Below, piece after piece: positions 9,337 to 17,979 of a stretch of DNA of 64,000 bases; position 1 is the stretch's first letter; each line of letters begins with the position of its first letter. The notes under the pieces were generated by a model that did not search any database, was not told the DNA's origin, and saw only the letters and a program-made list of their open reading frames with translations. Position numbers and translations under genes: made by a program. Source of the DNA: Arenibacter algicola (GTDB lineage Bacteria > Bacteroidota > Bacteroidia > Flavobacteriales > Flavobacteriaceae); NCBI RefSeq assembly GCF_000733925.1, contig NZ_JPOO01000003.1, forward strand, positions 744,001 through 808,000, given 5' to 3'.

Positions 9337-9765
9337 CTATAAAATGGCTACCAATTCCAATTCAAAAGTAAGGTCTTGCCCGGCCAATACATGATTGGCA
9401 TCTATAACAATACTTTCTTCCTTAACATCGGTAATTCGCAATTGGTTCTCAGTTCCGTCCGGATTCTGAGCAATTAATGTCATTCCAATCTCCGGGGTTA
9501 TATTTTCGGGAAGTTCAGCCTTCTTAATTTCATGGAACAGTTCCTCCATGATATCTCCATAGGCTTCCTCTTTAGGAATGTTTATAGTCTTCTTTTCATT
9601 GACTTCCATATTCACCAATTCCTTCTCAAAACCAGGAATAAGTTGTCCTTGCCCCAACGTAACTTCGATAGGATCTCTTTCCAAAGAACTGTCGAAAATT
9701 TGTCCGGTTTTTAATTTCCCAGTGTAATGTACTTTTACCTTGTCATTTTCCTTAACTCTACTCAT
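9337..9765 (-). CDS. FKBP-type peptidyl-prolyl isomerase, SlyD-like
   Basis: 142-residue cytosolic prolyl isomerase/chaperone. The FKBP half is split by an insert-in-flap domain: VKVHYTGKLKTGQIFDSS at the start, GQGQLIPGFE in the middle, then the IF domain with EEAYGD, returning to DANHVLAGQDLTFELEL near the end. This layout is that of SlyD, but the His-rich metal-binding tail of E. coli SlyD is absent. A TAGGTTTG -7 box lies on the minus strand at 9807-9814. It converges with topB. Confidence 0.92.
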   Translation of the reverse strand: MSRVKENDKVKVHYTGKLKTGQIFDSSLERDPIEVTLGQGQLIPGFEKELVNMEVNEKKTINIPKEEAYGDIMEELFHEIKKAELPENITPEIGMTLIAQNPDGTENQLRITDVKEESIVIDANHVLAGQDLTFELELVAIL

Positions 9766-9806
9766 AAAATTCAGTATCTCTAATTTTTAATCTGACTATT
9801 AAGTTG

Positions 9807-9814
9807 CAAACCTA
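9807..9814 (-). promoter_or_regulatory. Candidate Bacteroidota -7 box (TAGGTTTG)
   Basis: TAnnTTTG match on the minus strand, 42 bp upstream of the FKBP start. No convincing -33 TTG was seen. Confidence 0.35.
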
Positions 9815-9925
9815 TGGGATATAGATTTTTTAGAAGAATAGATTGCCCTAAAACCGCCAAAATTTACAATATATTAACACTTTTTGCTAATAATCATACA
9901 GTTTCAACAATATATTGGGCATCCT

Positions 9926-11209
9926 TTATTCCAAAATGGCCTGATAGACCAAACTTCTCAACTTGGCATGGTCATCAATTCCGTTAGTGGGTATAAGTTG
10001 TTTAAAATAAACTACTACAAGTTCTTCCACGGGATCTGCCCAATAAGTGGATCCGTATGCCCCTCCCCATTCAAAAGTACCTACAGAACCATGCTCTCCC
10101 CTTTCACCTACGTTTTTTGTGATGGAGAAGCCGAGACCAAAGCCCGAACCACTTCTACTGCCATAGGGTATGTCCCTAACGTCAACGTGATCGGCAATCA
10201 TTAACTCAACAGTTTTCGGGGACAATATTCTATTCCCGTTAAATTCACCACCATTCAACATCATTTGTAAAAATTTGGCATAATCCATTGCGGTGGAAAC
10301 AAGACCCGCCCCGCCCGAAAAGCTTTTGCGGGGCCCCTTTACGTAATGGCCCTGACCAATGCCCAAACCTGGATCCGGGGACCTTTCCAAGGGCTTGCCT
10401 TCATAAGCCATATATGAAGTTGCCAACCTATCCGCCTTGTTTTTTGGCAAATAAAAATAAGTATCTGTCATTCCTATGGGTTCCAGAATTCTTTCTTTGA
10501 TAAATTCGTCCAATGTTTTACCCGAAGCTTTTTGAACAATTACACCCAAAATATCCGTATTGTAACCATATACAAATCGCTCACCAGGCTGGGCATCCAT
10601 AGGTAATTTGGCCATACGGGCAATGGTTTCTTCTATGGGCTCGTTCCTATCTGCAAAATACCAGTTCTGTATCCCTGCTTCTTCCCATTCTTTTTTTGCC
10701 GGTCCATGGCCGTAGCCAATACCAGCAGTATGGGTCAACAAATCCCTAATTGTTATGGAACGGTTTGCCCTAACCACATCGTACCCACCATCATCGCGTA
10801 CTTTGGCTACAGTTGTCTCTTTCCATTCCGGCAAATATTTTCCTATCGGGTCTGAAATCAATAGTTTTCCTTCCTCCTGCAGGATCATGGCTGCAACACT
10901 TACAATCGCCTTCGTTTGCGATGCAATTCTAAAGATGGCGTCGGTAGTCATCTTGTTGCCTGCCTCTATATCGCTCTTGCCAAACGCCTTATGATAGATT
11001 ATTTTACCATTTCTGGCTACCAAGGCAACATTTCCCGACATTTTGCCGTCTTTAACATACTGCTCCAGCGTAGTCGATAGTCGTTCCAACCTCTCAGAAG
11101 ACATCCCTACCTCCTCGGGCAGTGCTGTGGATAAATTTTGAGCCTGGGAATAGGATAGCAATAATAGACATCCCAACAATAGAATGTGTCCTTTGAGTAA
11201 TTGTACCAT
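9926..11209 (-). CDS. Secreted serine hydrolase, beta-lactamase class C family
   Basis: 427 residues with an N-terminal signal peptide (about 1-23, ending SQAQ). Motifs of the class C beta-lactamase/DD-peptidase/esterase fold are visible: nucleophile SQTK in RIASQTKAIV, YGYN as the YxN motif, DLLTHTAGIGYG, and GGAGLVSTAMDYAKF, with a C-terminal FEWGGAYGS in place of a KTG triad. Such proteins are usually esterases or peptidases rather than true beta-lactamases. The substrate is unknown. It is a single gene with no evident partners. Confidence 0.9.
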   Translation of the reverse strand: MVQLLKGHILLLGCLLLLSYSQAQNLSTALPEEVGMSSERLERLSTTLEQYVKDGKMSGNVALVARNGKIIYHKAFGKSDIEAGNKMTTDAIFRIASQTKAIVSVAAMILQEEGKLLISDPIGKYLPEWKETTVAKVRDDGGYDVVRANRSITIRDLLTHTAGIGYGHGPAKKEWEEAGIQNWYFADRNEPIEETIARMAKLPMDAQPGERFVYGYNTDILGVIVQKASGKTLDEFIKERILEPIGMTDTYFYLPKNKADRLATSYMAYEGKPLERSPDPGLGIGQGHYVKGPRKSFSGGAGLVSTAMDYAKFLQMMLNGGEFNGNRILSPKTVELMIADHVDVRDIPYGSRSGSGFGLGFSITKNVGERGEHGSVGTFEWGGAYGSTYWADPVEELVVVYFKQLIPTNGIDDHAKLRSLVYQAILE

Positions 11210-11427
11210 GGTTTTTGAAAGTTTGATTAGTTACTTATTTAAGAAGGTTAAAAGTTATTCTTTTTTTTGGTTATAAAAAACAGCTAATAGAATTATATAA
11301 ACAGCAGTATCCTGAATAATTTGGGACAAAAAAAATAGTACATAAACCCATGAAACTTATGGATTAATATGTACTATCCCTTAAATTTAAAAGTATACCA
11401 AATCCCTTATGGAATTTGGCTAGGGTA

Positions 11428-11883
11428 CTAAATTTTCTTTACACGTACTGCATTCATACCTTTCAGTCCCTTTTCCAGTTCAAAGGAAACCTTGTCATTT
11501 TCAGCAATCTCATCTATGAGCCCACTAACATGGGTAAAATATTTTTCTTGGTTTTCAGTATCGATTATAAATCCAAATCCTTTGGAAGTATCAAAGAAGG
11601 ATACTTTGCCATTTCTAACAGGGTCGAATTCTTCCACATCGCTATCATCTCTTTTGGGCACCCCAATTTCAATGGTAGAGGCGTCTATTTTTATTTTTTT
11701 AGAGGGATCTGGCGGTGTATCCGTTAAATTTCCGTCGTGGTCAACATAGGCAAATTGGATACCCGGTCCATTTTCCTTCGACTCCAATTTACGTGCTTCC
11801 TTTTTCTTTTGTTTTTCTTCGCGCTTTTTTAGACGCTTCTTTTCTTTTTCACTTTTACTATACGTTTGTTGCGATTTTGCCAT
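11428..11883 (-). CDS. Cold-shock-domain protein with Lys-rich N-terminal extension
   Basis: 151 residues. The C-terminal part (about 88-151) is a cold-shock domain: NGKVSFFDTSKGFGFI carries the RNP1-like KGFGFI motif, and YFTHVS stands where RNP2 is usually VFVHFS. Residues 1-40 are a highly charged Lys/Glu helix, probably a nucleic-acid-binding or flexible tail, so the protein is about twice the size of CspA. It is likely an RNA chaperone. A TATATTTG -7-like box at 12042-12049 (minus strand) would give a leader of roughly 150 nt, as is common for cold-shock mRNAs; this is inference. Confidence 0.88.
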   Translation of the reverse strand: MAKSQQTYSKSEKEKKRLKKREEKQKKKEARKLESKENGPGIQFAYVDHDGNLTDTPPDPSKKIKIDASTIEIGVPKRDDSDVEEFDPVRNGKVSFFDTSKGFGFIIDTENQEKYFTHVSGLIDEIAENDKVSFELEKGLKGMNAVRVKKI

Positions 11884-12371
11884 TGTTTTTTTTAAAGTTA
11901 TAAATTGTAAATCTCGTCTGAGCAGCGGTTGAAATACTAAACGAGTGTTTGAAAAAGAAAAATGAATCTAATTTTATCTACCCAAGAATTTAGTAGCAGC
12001 AATGGTGATTACAGGTCAATGCGCAACTCTTTAAACTTCAACAAATATAAGGCTAGTATTTCAAATATTTTAATTTAGTTCCCCAATTTTTTATCCTGAT
12101 TAAAGAAAATTGGGCATGATTTTCAGGATTTTGGGATAAAAATCAGGAAATTACAATTTCTGTATTAATTCTTCTTTAAAATATCTGGTCCAATACCATT
12201 GTCATAAGCCAACCAGTACTTCCAATCCCTAAGCAATACCCTTGCTTCCGGTAACAAACGCATTCATATAGTCCTAATTTTTAAATGATTGCCTCAGTTT
12301 TTAGGAATTTTTCTTACAATTCACCTCAAAAATCCTTAACTTCTAAGCATATAAACTCAAAAAACTCATAT
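11884..12371. other. 488-bp intergenic region between divergent genes
   Basis: It holds the promoters of the cold-shock gene (leftward) and the TonB receptor (rightward). A TAnnTTTG match on the minus strand is at 12042-12049. An in-frame ATG at 12285 would add 29 non-signal-like residues to the receptor and is not used here. No ORF with coding character was seen. Confidence 0.6.
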
Positions 12372-15326
12372 ATGAAAAAGTATTACTTTATTGCAGTGAT
12401 TTTCATTTTTGGGATGGTTGGTTTTACCAACGCCCAAATAACGGGATCAGTTTTGGATGAAGAGGGAACACCTTTGCCCGGTGCATCCATAGTAATTAAA
12501 GGAACCACCACAGGTACCACCACGGATTTCGATGGCAACTTTACCATAGAAGCCTCGATGGGTGATGTTTTGGTGGTTTCCTATATTGGATTTGAGACCT
12601 TACCGGTAACGGTCAACAATTCCGTGATGGACATACGTCTCACTTCGGGTGTGGCCCTATCAGAAGTAATTATTGTAGGTTCCCGTAATCCGAATAGGAC
12701 TGCCACCGAAAGTACCGTTCCCGTAGATGTCATAGACATGACGGAACTGAACAATGTGGCTCCCCAAGTGAATCTAAACCAGATATTAAATTATGTGGCA
12801 CCATCCTTCACCTCCAATACCCAGACCATATCGGACGGTACAGATCATATTGATCCGGCCTCCCTTAGAGGATTGGGACCAGATCAGGTCTTGGTACTGA
12901 TCAACGGCAAAAGAAGGCATACCTCTTCTTTGATCAATGTTAACGGGACATTTGGTAGAGGAAGTGTAGGAACGGATTTAAATGCCATCCCTGCCGCTGC
13001 CATACAGCGTATAGAAGTGCTACGGGACGGTGCAGCCGCCCAATATGGTTCAGATGCCATTGCTGGGGTTATCAATATTATATTGAACAAAAATGTAAAT
13101 GAACTCACCACAACTGTTACTACAGGGGCCAATTTTACCAAAAATGCCAATGACCAAACAGGTGGCGTAGACGGGGAAACCACTAACATATCCGCTAGTT
13201 ATGGCATACCATTGGGCGATAATGGTGGATTTATAAACCTCTCCGGAGATTTCGACGTTCGGGAGGAATATAGCCGAATGATGGAATGGGAAGGTTCAAT
13301 TTTCAATGCCTATAATTCTATTGAAAGACTGGCCGTAGGTCAGGGCTTAAATTTAAGCTCCCTTACTGATTCAGATGTAGTTAACTTGGCACAAAACCTT
13401 CCATTTTTAACCCAGGATGATAAAGATCTTATCAGTGGTTTTACCTCAGAAGAATTACATAGTCCAACAAAAATTTATAGTGATGGCACGGTTGTTTTTT
13501 ACAACCCTTTGTCCAACAACACTACGGACGATGAATTGGCGGCAAGGGCACAACAAAGAAGTGATTATAATATGAGGGTTGGTCAATCTGCGTTACGCGG
13601 TGGCCGTTTATTTGCCAATTTCTCCCTGCCCTTGGATGATATAGGTACAACGCTTTACTCCTTTGCCGGGATCAGTTCCAGAACCGGCAATTCAGCCGGA
13701 TTTTATAGGTTGCCCAACCAAAGTAGGACCTATACTCCTGCTTATATTGATGGCTTTTTACCGGAGATCAATTCCAATATTAAAGATCAATCCATATCCA
13801 TTGGTATAAAAGGGATGGTTGGTGATTGGAGCATCGACTTGAGCAATACCTATGGAAAGAACTCTTTTTTATATACTATTGGAAATACACATAATGCCTC
13901 TATGCAAAACGCCTCCCCCACCTTTTTTGATGCCGGTGGATTTTCATTCATGCAGAACACCTCCAATTTGGACATTACCCAATTTTTTGAGGATGTCATG
14001 TCAGGTTTAAACGTTGCTTTTGGTGCGGAATATAGGGTAGAGAACTATGATATTGTGGCTGGGGAGCAAGCTTCTTATGGTCAGTATACCAGTGCAGGAC
14101 AATTAATTACTGTGGCTAGCCAGTCACCCTCTAGGGACTTTTTTGGAAGTGCTAGGCCAGGGGGCTCGCAAGTGTTTCCTGGTTTTGCACCTAGTAATGA
14201 ACTTTCCAGGGGAAGAAGTAGTGTAGCTGGATATTTTGACGTAGAGGCCGATTTTTCGGAAGCCTTTTTAGCCAGTTTCGCTACCCGATATGAAAATTAC
14301 AGCGATTTTGGTGGAACCATCAATTTTAAATTGGCAGGAAGATTTAAGGCTACTGAAAATCTAAATATTCGTGGAGCTTTAAATACAGGCTTTAGGGCGC
14401 CATCCCTACACCAAATCAACTTTAATTCCACTTCTACCATTTTCGATAACCAGGGCAATCCACAGGAAGTAGGGACTTTTGCCAATAACAGTAGGGCGGC
14501 CACACTTTTGGGTATTCCTCAGTTGAAGGAGGAAACTTCCCAAAGTGTTAGTTTGGGACTTACCGCCAAAATACCGGACGCCAATCTTACCATAACGGTG
14601 GATGGTTATTTTGTGAAAATAAATGATAGGGTAGTCTATACAGGACAGTTTAGCCCTTCCCCGGATGAAGGAACCGGAGTGGACGATATACCGGCGGTGT
14701 ATTCCGGGACACAGTTAGAACTACTCAATATATTACGTCAAGCCAATGCCACGGCAGCCTCATTCTTCGCCAATGCAATTGATACTGAATCGAAAGGACT
14801 GGATATTGTTCTTACCCATAGAACCGACTTGGGAGCCAACTGGAGGTTAAAGTCGGATCTTGCAGGTACTTTCTCTAAAACAAAGAAAGTGGGAGATATC
14901 AATGCATCGGATGTTCTAAGGAATGCTGGCAAGGTCGGCACCTACTTTCCGGAGGATAGCAGGGTTTATTTGGAAGAGGCAGTGCCCAGGACCAAAATAA
15001 ACCTTTCCAACAGCCTTACCTCGGATAAATTTATCATTTTCCTAAGAAATGTATACTTTGGAGAGGTAACCGAAGCAACAACAACGGTGGCCAATCAGCA
15101 GGTATTCGGTACTAAATTGGTTACCGACCTATCTGTAGGGTATAAGGCAACTGATGCCCTAACTTTGACCCTTGGGGCCAATAATTTGTTCGATATCTAT
15201 CCGGACAGGGCCAAGGACGAATTTGGCAACCGTAGTGATGGCCGTTTCGATTGGTCCCGTAGAGCGCAACAATTTGGAATAGGTGGTAGATTCCTTTTTG
15301 CCAGGCTGAATTTTACACTTAAATAA
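12372..15326 (+). CDS. TonB-dependent outer-membrane receptor with carboxypeptidase-regulatory domain
   Basis: 984 residues. The ATG at 12372 opens a signal peptide (ending FTNAQ). Residues about 20-105 are a CarboxypepD_reg-like domain with GTPLPGASIVIKGT and VVSYIGFE. The plug follows (VPVDVIDM, SLRGLGPDQVLVLINGKRR, IEVLRDGAAAQYGSDAIAGVIN), then a 22-strand barrel ending in a C-terminal beta-strand, FARLNFTLK. It imports a large or scarce ligand using TonB energy. There is no SusD-like lipoprotein or other transport gene beside it, so the ligand cannot be named. Its TAA stop is also the first three bases of a terminal inverted repeat (see 15324-15519). Confidence 0.95.
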   Translation: MKKYYFIAVIFIFGMVGFTNAQITGSVLDEEGTPLPGASIVIKGTTTGTTTDFDGNFTIEASMGDVLVVSYIGFETLPVTVNNSVMDIRLTSGVALSEVIIVGSRNPNRTATESTVPVDVIDMTELNNVAPQVNLNQILNYVAPSFTSNTQTISDGTDHIDPASLRGLGPDQVLVLINGKRRHTSSLINVNGTFGRGSVGTDLNAIPAAAIQRIEVLRDGAAAQYGSDAIAGVINIILNKNVNELTTTVTTGANFTKNANDQTGGVDGETTNISASYGIPLGDNGGFINLSGDFDVREEYSRMMEWEGSIFNAYNSIERLAVGQGLNLSSLTDSDVVNLAQNLPFLTQDDKDLISGFTSEELHSPTKIYSDGTVVFYNPLSNNTTDDELAARAQQRSDYNMRVGQSALRGGRLFANFSLPLDDIGTTLYSFAGISSRTGNSAGFYRLPNQSRTYTPAYIDGFLPEINSNIKDQSISIGIKGMVGDWSIDLSNTYGKNSFLYTIGNTHNASMQNASPTFFDAGGFSFMQNTSNLDITQFFEDVMSGLNVAFGAEYRVENYDIVAGEQASYGQYTSAGQLITVASQSPSRDFFGSARPGGSQVFPGFAPSNELSRGRSSVAGYFDVEADFSEAFLASFATRYENYSDFGGTINFKLAGRFKATENLNIRGALNTGFRAPSLHQINFNSTSTIFDNQGNPQEVGTFANNSRAATLLGIPQLKEETSQSVSLGLTAKIPDANLTITVDGYFVKINDRVVYTGQFSPSPDEGTGVDDIPAVYSGTQLELLNILRQANATAASFFANAIDTESKGLDIVLTHRTDLGANWRLKSDLAGTFSKTKKVGDINASDVLRNAGKVGTYFPEDSRVYLEEAVPRTKINLSNSLTSDKFIIFLRNVYFGEVTEATTTVANQQVFGTKLVTDLSVGYKATDALTLTLGANNLFDIYPDRAKDEFGNRSDGRFDWSRRAQQFGIGGRFLFARLNFTLK

Positions 15327-15519
15327 CGTGAGTTCGACATAAAAATATTATCAATACATTGATTTAATGTAAGTTATAATAAATGCTACGGTCCCCTCGA
15401 GCGGAGTCGAGAGGTTATTTTACTGTAATGTATTTGCAATGAGGTCTCGACTCCGCTCGACCGGACAGATGTCACATAAACAACTGATTTTAAATAAAAT
15501 ACATATCGAACTCACGTTA
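15324..15519. repeat. Imperfect inverted-repeat element (MITE/REP-like)
   Basis: Perfect 14-bp terminal inverted repeats TAACGTGAGTTCGA (15324-15337) and its reverse complement (15506-15519) enclose a second inverted repeat of the core TCGAGCGGAGTCGAG (left copy 15397-15411, right copy inverted at about 15446-15460). The arms are alignable over much of their length, so the 196-bp unit can fold into one long hairpin. No coding capacity. The left end begins on the TAA stop of the receptor gene. It resembles a small non-autonomous mobile element or extragenic palindrome; copies elsewhere in the genome would confirm that. Confidence 0.75.
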
Positions 15520-15552
15520 AATAGGAATTGCAAATAGCATTCACAAAAATGG

Positions 15553-15578
15553 AAAAAGCCACTTAACAGTGGCTTTTT
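15553..15578. terminator. Bidirectional intrinsic terminator
   Basis: Perfect 11-bp stem AAAAAGCCACT/AGTGGCTTTTT with a TAAC loop, flanked by A and T runs. It lies between the convergent TonB receptor and OsmC genes. Confidence 0.85.
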
Positions 15579-15634
15579 CTTATTATTATAGGCCCTAAGG
15601 GTTTAACCTATAGGGGCCATAAATACGTATATCC

Positions 15635-16054
15635 TTAGCCATGTAGGCTCACCTCCAACACTATATTTGTTTTCAACAATTTGGAAATGGGACAAATTTC
15701 TTTGGCTTTTTGGGCTATTTCCTTAAACTGTTCCAATTTGATCCCCGGTACCGTACCGCTCAGACTTAAAGTAATCTGCGTTATACTCCCATCCTCAAAG
15801 TTTACCTTGGCAGCTGTATCCAAATTGGTAGGAGTAAAACCTGCCTCCCCCAATAAAAAGCTGAGCTGCATGGTAAAGCATCCTGCATGGGCCGCTCCCA
15901 CCAATTCTTCAGGATTGGTACCCTTACCATCTTCGAACCGTGACTTAAAGGAATATTGGGTATCCTTTAAGATGGCACTTTCCGTACTCAAGGTACCCTT
16001 GCCATCCTTTCCGCTACCTTTCCAGTTTGCACTTGCTTTTCTAGTGAATTTCAT
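15635..16054 (-). CDS. osmC: OsmC-family peroxiredoxin
   Basis: 139-residue thiol peroxidase that reduces organic hydroperoxides. Both family cysteines are present: C59 in GAAHAGCFTM and C121 in EICPISK. The GTNPEELVGAAHAGC and LLGEAGFTPT segments and the length closely follow classical OsmC rather than Ohr. It is probably monocistronic and convergent with the TonB receptor. Stress-induced expression is expected from the family but not shown by the sequence. Confidence 0.93.
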   Translation of the reverse strand: MKFTRKASANWKGSGKDGKGTLSTESAILKDTQYSFKSRFEDGKGTNPEELVGAAHAGCFTMQLSFLLGEAGFTPTNLDTAAKVNFEDGSITQITLSLSGTVPGIKLEQFKEIAQKAKEICPISKLLKTNIVLEVSLHG

Positions 16055-16483
16055 ACCTATTAATTTTAAGTTATTACAATCTATTATTTAACGCTTCGAT
16101 CCATGTTGACCTAGCTTATCCATCACAATTCCTTTTTGTAAGGGAATTTGGAAATCCTATTTAATATATATGTGATGAATAATTAAGCACACCAACCTCT
16201 AAGATATTAAATAGGTAATAATAATCCATTAAAATTCACACAATTCCTGCAAATCCACATTCATTCCACACAATCTGAAGTTTTATTAAAAAAAGTATAT
16301 AAAATTAAAATTAATATAATCAACTGATTATCAATTCTATAGGTTCTAAATCTTTTTGAAATTCAAAGCAACAATGTTAAATATTGCTTAAAACGGTACT
16401 ATTTTATACATAGTACTGTAACAAATCTATCCATCTGTCGTCTTCTAGTAGTAAATCAATTAATCACTTTTAAACTAAATATC
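16055..16483. other. AT-rich 429-bp intergenic region upstream of the small-peptide genes
   Basis: Divergent promoter region between osmC and the peptide cluster. An inverted repeat GTACTAT-N7-ATAGTAC (16396-16416) lies 68 bp before the first peptide start and could be an operator. No canonical TAnnTTTG box or additional copy of the peptide ORF was seen. Confidence 0.5.
16396..16416. promoter_or_regulatory. Inverted repeat, candidate operator
   Basis: Perfect 7-bp arms GTACTAT/ATAGTAC separated by TTTATAC, 68 bp upstream of the first 28-residue peptide ORF. The arms would suit a dimeric regulator; the function is inferred. Confidence 0.35.
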
Positions 16484-16570
16484 ATGGAAACTCTAAACAA
16501 ACATCTGGTAAAACAAACAATTGAATCTTCAAAAAGTAGAATTTGGAATAGTAAGAGAAGATACAATTAG
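16484..16570 (+). CDS. 28-residue basic peptide, copy 1 of a tandem pair
   Basis: A complete ATG-to-TAG frame, METLNKHLVKQT at the start and IWNSKRRYN at the end. It is 75% identical (21 of 28 residues) to the peptide encoded exactly 150 bp downstream. About seven of the identical codons differ only at synonymous positions and most replacements are conservative (L/V, L/F, S/T, Y/F), which is the pattern expected for a selected protein and not for duplicated non-coding DNA. Net charge is strongly positive and a single Trp precedes a KRR cluster. There is no signal peptide or double-glycine leader. No family is recognised; a nucleic-acid- or membrane-binding peptide is possible but unproven. 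Confidence 0.7.
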   Translation: METLNKHLVKQTIESSKSRIWNSKRRYN

Positions 16571-16633
16571 TAGTCCAAAATCAATCAAAAAAAAACAAAA
16601 ACTTAATTTAAACATCAATTAAAAATCAACATC

Positions 16634-16720
16634 ATGGAAACAGTTAACAAACATTTCGTAAAGCAAACAATTGAAAACTCTAAAAGCAACATTTGGAACA
16701 CCAAGAGGCGTTTCAGGTAA
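16634..16720 (+). CDS. 28-residue basic peptide, copy 2 of a tandem pair
   Basis: A complete ATG-to-TAA frame of the same length as the copy at 16484, opening METVNKHFVKQT and ending IWNTKRRFR. Both copies have the same bases ATCATGGAAAC around the start. The spacer between copies is 63 bp and AT-rich. The next small ORF begins 23 bp after this stop, so all three are probably on one transcript ending at the terminator near 16910. Function unknown; see copy 1 for the evidence of translation. Confidence 0.7.
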   Translation: METVNKHFVKQTIENSKSNIWNTKRRFR

Positions 16721-16743
16721 TAAAAAAACTTAAAACAGTAAAC

Positions 16744-16875
16744 ATGAAATCATTCATTCACAAATCACAATCAGAATCAACAAATTTTCAGTTGACCGGG
16801 GAAAGTATTCTAATGGTAAATTTTAAAAGTATCAAGAAAAACCGTTGGGCCGAGCGCAGAATCTATTTAAACTAA
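16744..16875 (+). CDS. 43-residue basic small protein, third member of the cluster
   Basis: An ATG frame that starts 23 bp after peptide copy 2. The sequence opens MKSFIHKSQSES and ends NRWAERRIYLN. The C-terminus (Trp followed by an Arg pair and an aromatic residue) resembles the WNSKRRY and WNTKRRF ends of the two preceding peptides, suggesting a distant relative or a shared binding motif. It is basic and has no membrane segment. A TTG 51 bp upstream in frame could extend it, but that would overlap the previous gene. Function unknown. Confidence 0.6.
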   Translation: MKSFIHKSQSESTNFQLTGESILMVNFKSIKKNRWAERRIYLN

Positions 16876-16909
16876 TTCCCGTTATTTATTCGGAAAAGGT
16901 TCTATAATT

Positions 16910-16944
16910 AAAAGCAGTTGAAATGGTATCACCTGCTTTTTTTT
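16910..16944 (+). terminator. Intrinsic terminator of the small-peptide cluster
   Basis: Stem AAAAGCAG/CTGCTTTT with a 15-nt loop and a T-run to 16944, 35 bp after the 43-residue ORF. This supports a plus-strand transcript over the small ORFs. Confidence 0.7.
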
Positions 16945-17008
16945 ATGTTGTGGCATTCTTACCTATCCCCTATTCCACAGAAAAGGATTATAAAATTTTA
17001 ATGGTCCC

Positions 17009-17947
17009 CTAATCCTCTTTTGGGGAATACCGACTTGAAAATCTAGAAAACAAAACCAATTTTTTTCTGGTATTGATGAAATAGACACCAGTTAGAAGCA
17101 CAATAGCCGCAATTGTGGACTGAGTGGTTATCTGTTCATCCAAGAAAAACCAGCCCAGCAAAAGCGCTATAATAGGGTTTACATAGGTGGAAGTAGCTAC
17201 TTTTTCCGGAGAAACCACTTTTAATAAATAGTTAAATGCCGTAAAAGCAACAATACTGCCAAGAACGATTAGGAACAGCATAGCATATTGAACCGGACTG
17301 CTCCAAGTGGTTGGAAGGGTCCAGGTTTCCCCAATGAGCAGACTTCCTACCATTAGTATGATTCCCGCTGTAAACATTTGAAATCCTGTATTGACAAAAT
17401 AATTCTTGGGCAGGTCCGCCTTGGCAACAAACAAACTGCCATATGCCCAACTAACCATACAGAAAAATATCATGACCATCCCTAAGACGGAGTTCTCCTG
17501 ACTTATAACTTGATTTTGACTTACCAATAAATAGATTCCCAATATTCCGATAATAACCCCAACAACGGACATGGTCTGAATCTTTTTCCCTTCTAGAATT
17601 CGCATTAACAATAAAATTACCAAGGGTTGTGCCGCTATTTCCAAAGCAGCAAAACCACTGTCTACGTATTTAAGTGCCCAAACAACAAATCCGTTTCCAA
17701 AAGCTAGGAATAGAAATCCAGCAACAATGGAATTCAGTAGTTGTTTTTTAGTTATGGTCAGGGGAATGCCCATGATCTTACACAGTATAAAAATTAAAAT
17801 TCCAGCGACCGAAAAGCGTACAGAAGCCAACATAAATGGAGGTAGTTCATGTACAGCAATCTTGTTCATCAGATAAGTAGATCCCCAAATGACATATATG
17901 GCAAAAAAAGCGAGTACTATTAGAAGTGTATTCTGGGATTTGGACAT
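17009..17947 (-). CDS. EamA/DMT-family transporter
   Basis: 312 residues from the ATG at 17947 (MSKSQNTLLIV). Ten hydrophobic helices in two homologous EamA halves are evident, with the WGSTYLMNKIAV motif in helix 1 and VNPIIALLLGWFFLDEQ near helix 9, typical of RhaT/YedA-type metabolite or drug exporters. The substrate is unknown. An earlier in-frame start at 17974 is rejected because a CAAAAGTA (TACTTTTG on the minus strand) -7 box lies at 17972-17979, which places the transcript start downstream of it. Confidence 0.92.
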   Translation of the reverse strand: MSKSQNTLLIVLAFFAIYVIWGSTYLMNKIAVHELPPFMLASVRFSVAGILIFILCKIMGIPLTITKKQLLNSIVAGFLFLAFGNGFVVWALKYVDSGFAALEIAAQPLVILLLMRILEGKKIQTMSVVGVIIGILGIYLLVSQNQVISQENSVLGMVMIFFCMVSWAYGSLFVAKADLPKNYFVNTGFQMFTAGIILMVGSLLIGETWTLPTTWSSPVQYAMLFLIVLGSIVAFTAFNYLLKVVSPEKVATSTYVNPIIALLLGWFFLDEQITTQSTIAAIVLLTGVYFINTRKKLVLFSRFSSRYSPKED

Positions 17948-17971
17948 AAAAATAACTTTTCCAATGAACCA

Positions 17972-17979
17972 CAAAAGTA
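17972..17979 (-). promoter_or_regulatory. Candidate Bacteroidota -7 box (TACTTTTG)
   Basis: TAnnTTTG match 25 bp upstream of the EamA start at 17947. It supports that start over the one at 17974. Confidence 0.45.

Noticed and set aside
9926..11209. True beta-lactamase (antibiotic resistance)
   Set aside because: The KTG-type third motif is replaced and family members of this length are mostly esterases or peptidases.
12372..15326. SusC-type polysaccharide utilisation locus
   Set aside because: No SusD-like protein, glycoside hydrolase or sensor is adjacent to the receptor.
16693..16743. TTG-initiated extension of the 43-residue small protein
   Set aside because: It would overlap the end of the second 28-residue peptide; the ATG at 16744 is adequately placed after that stop.
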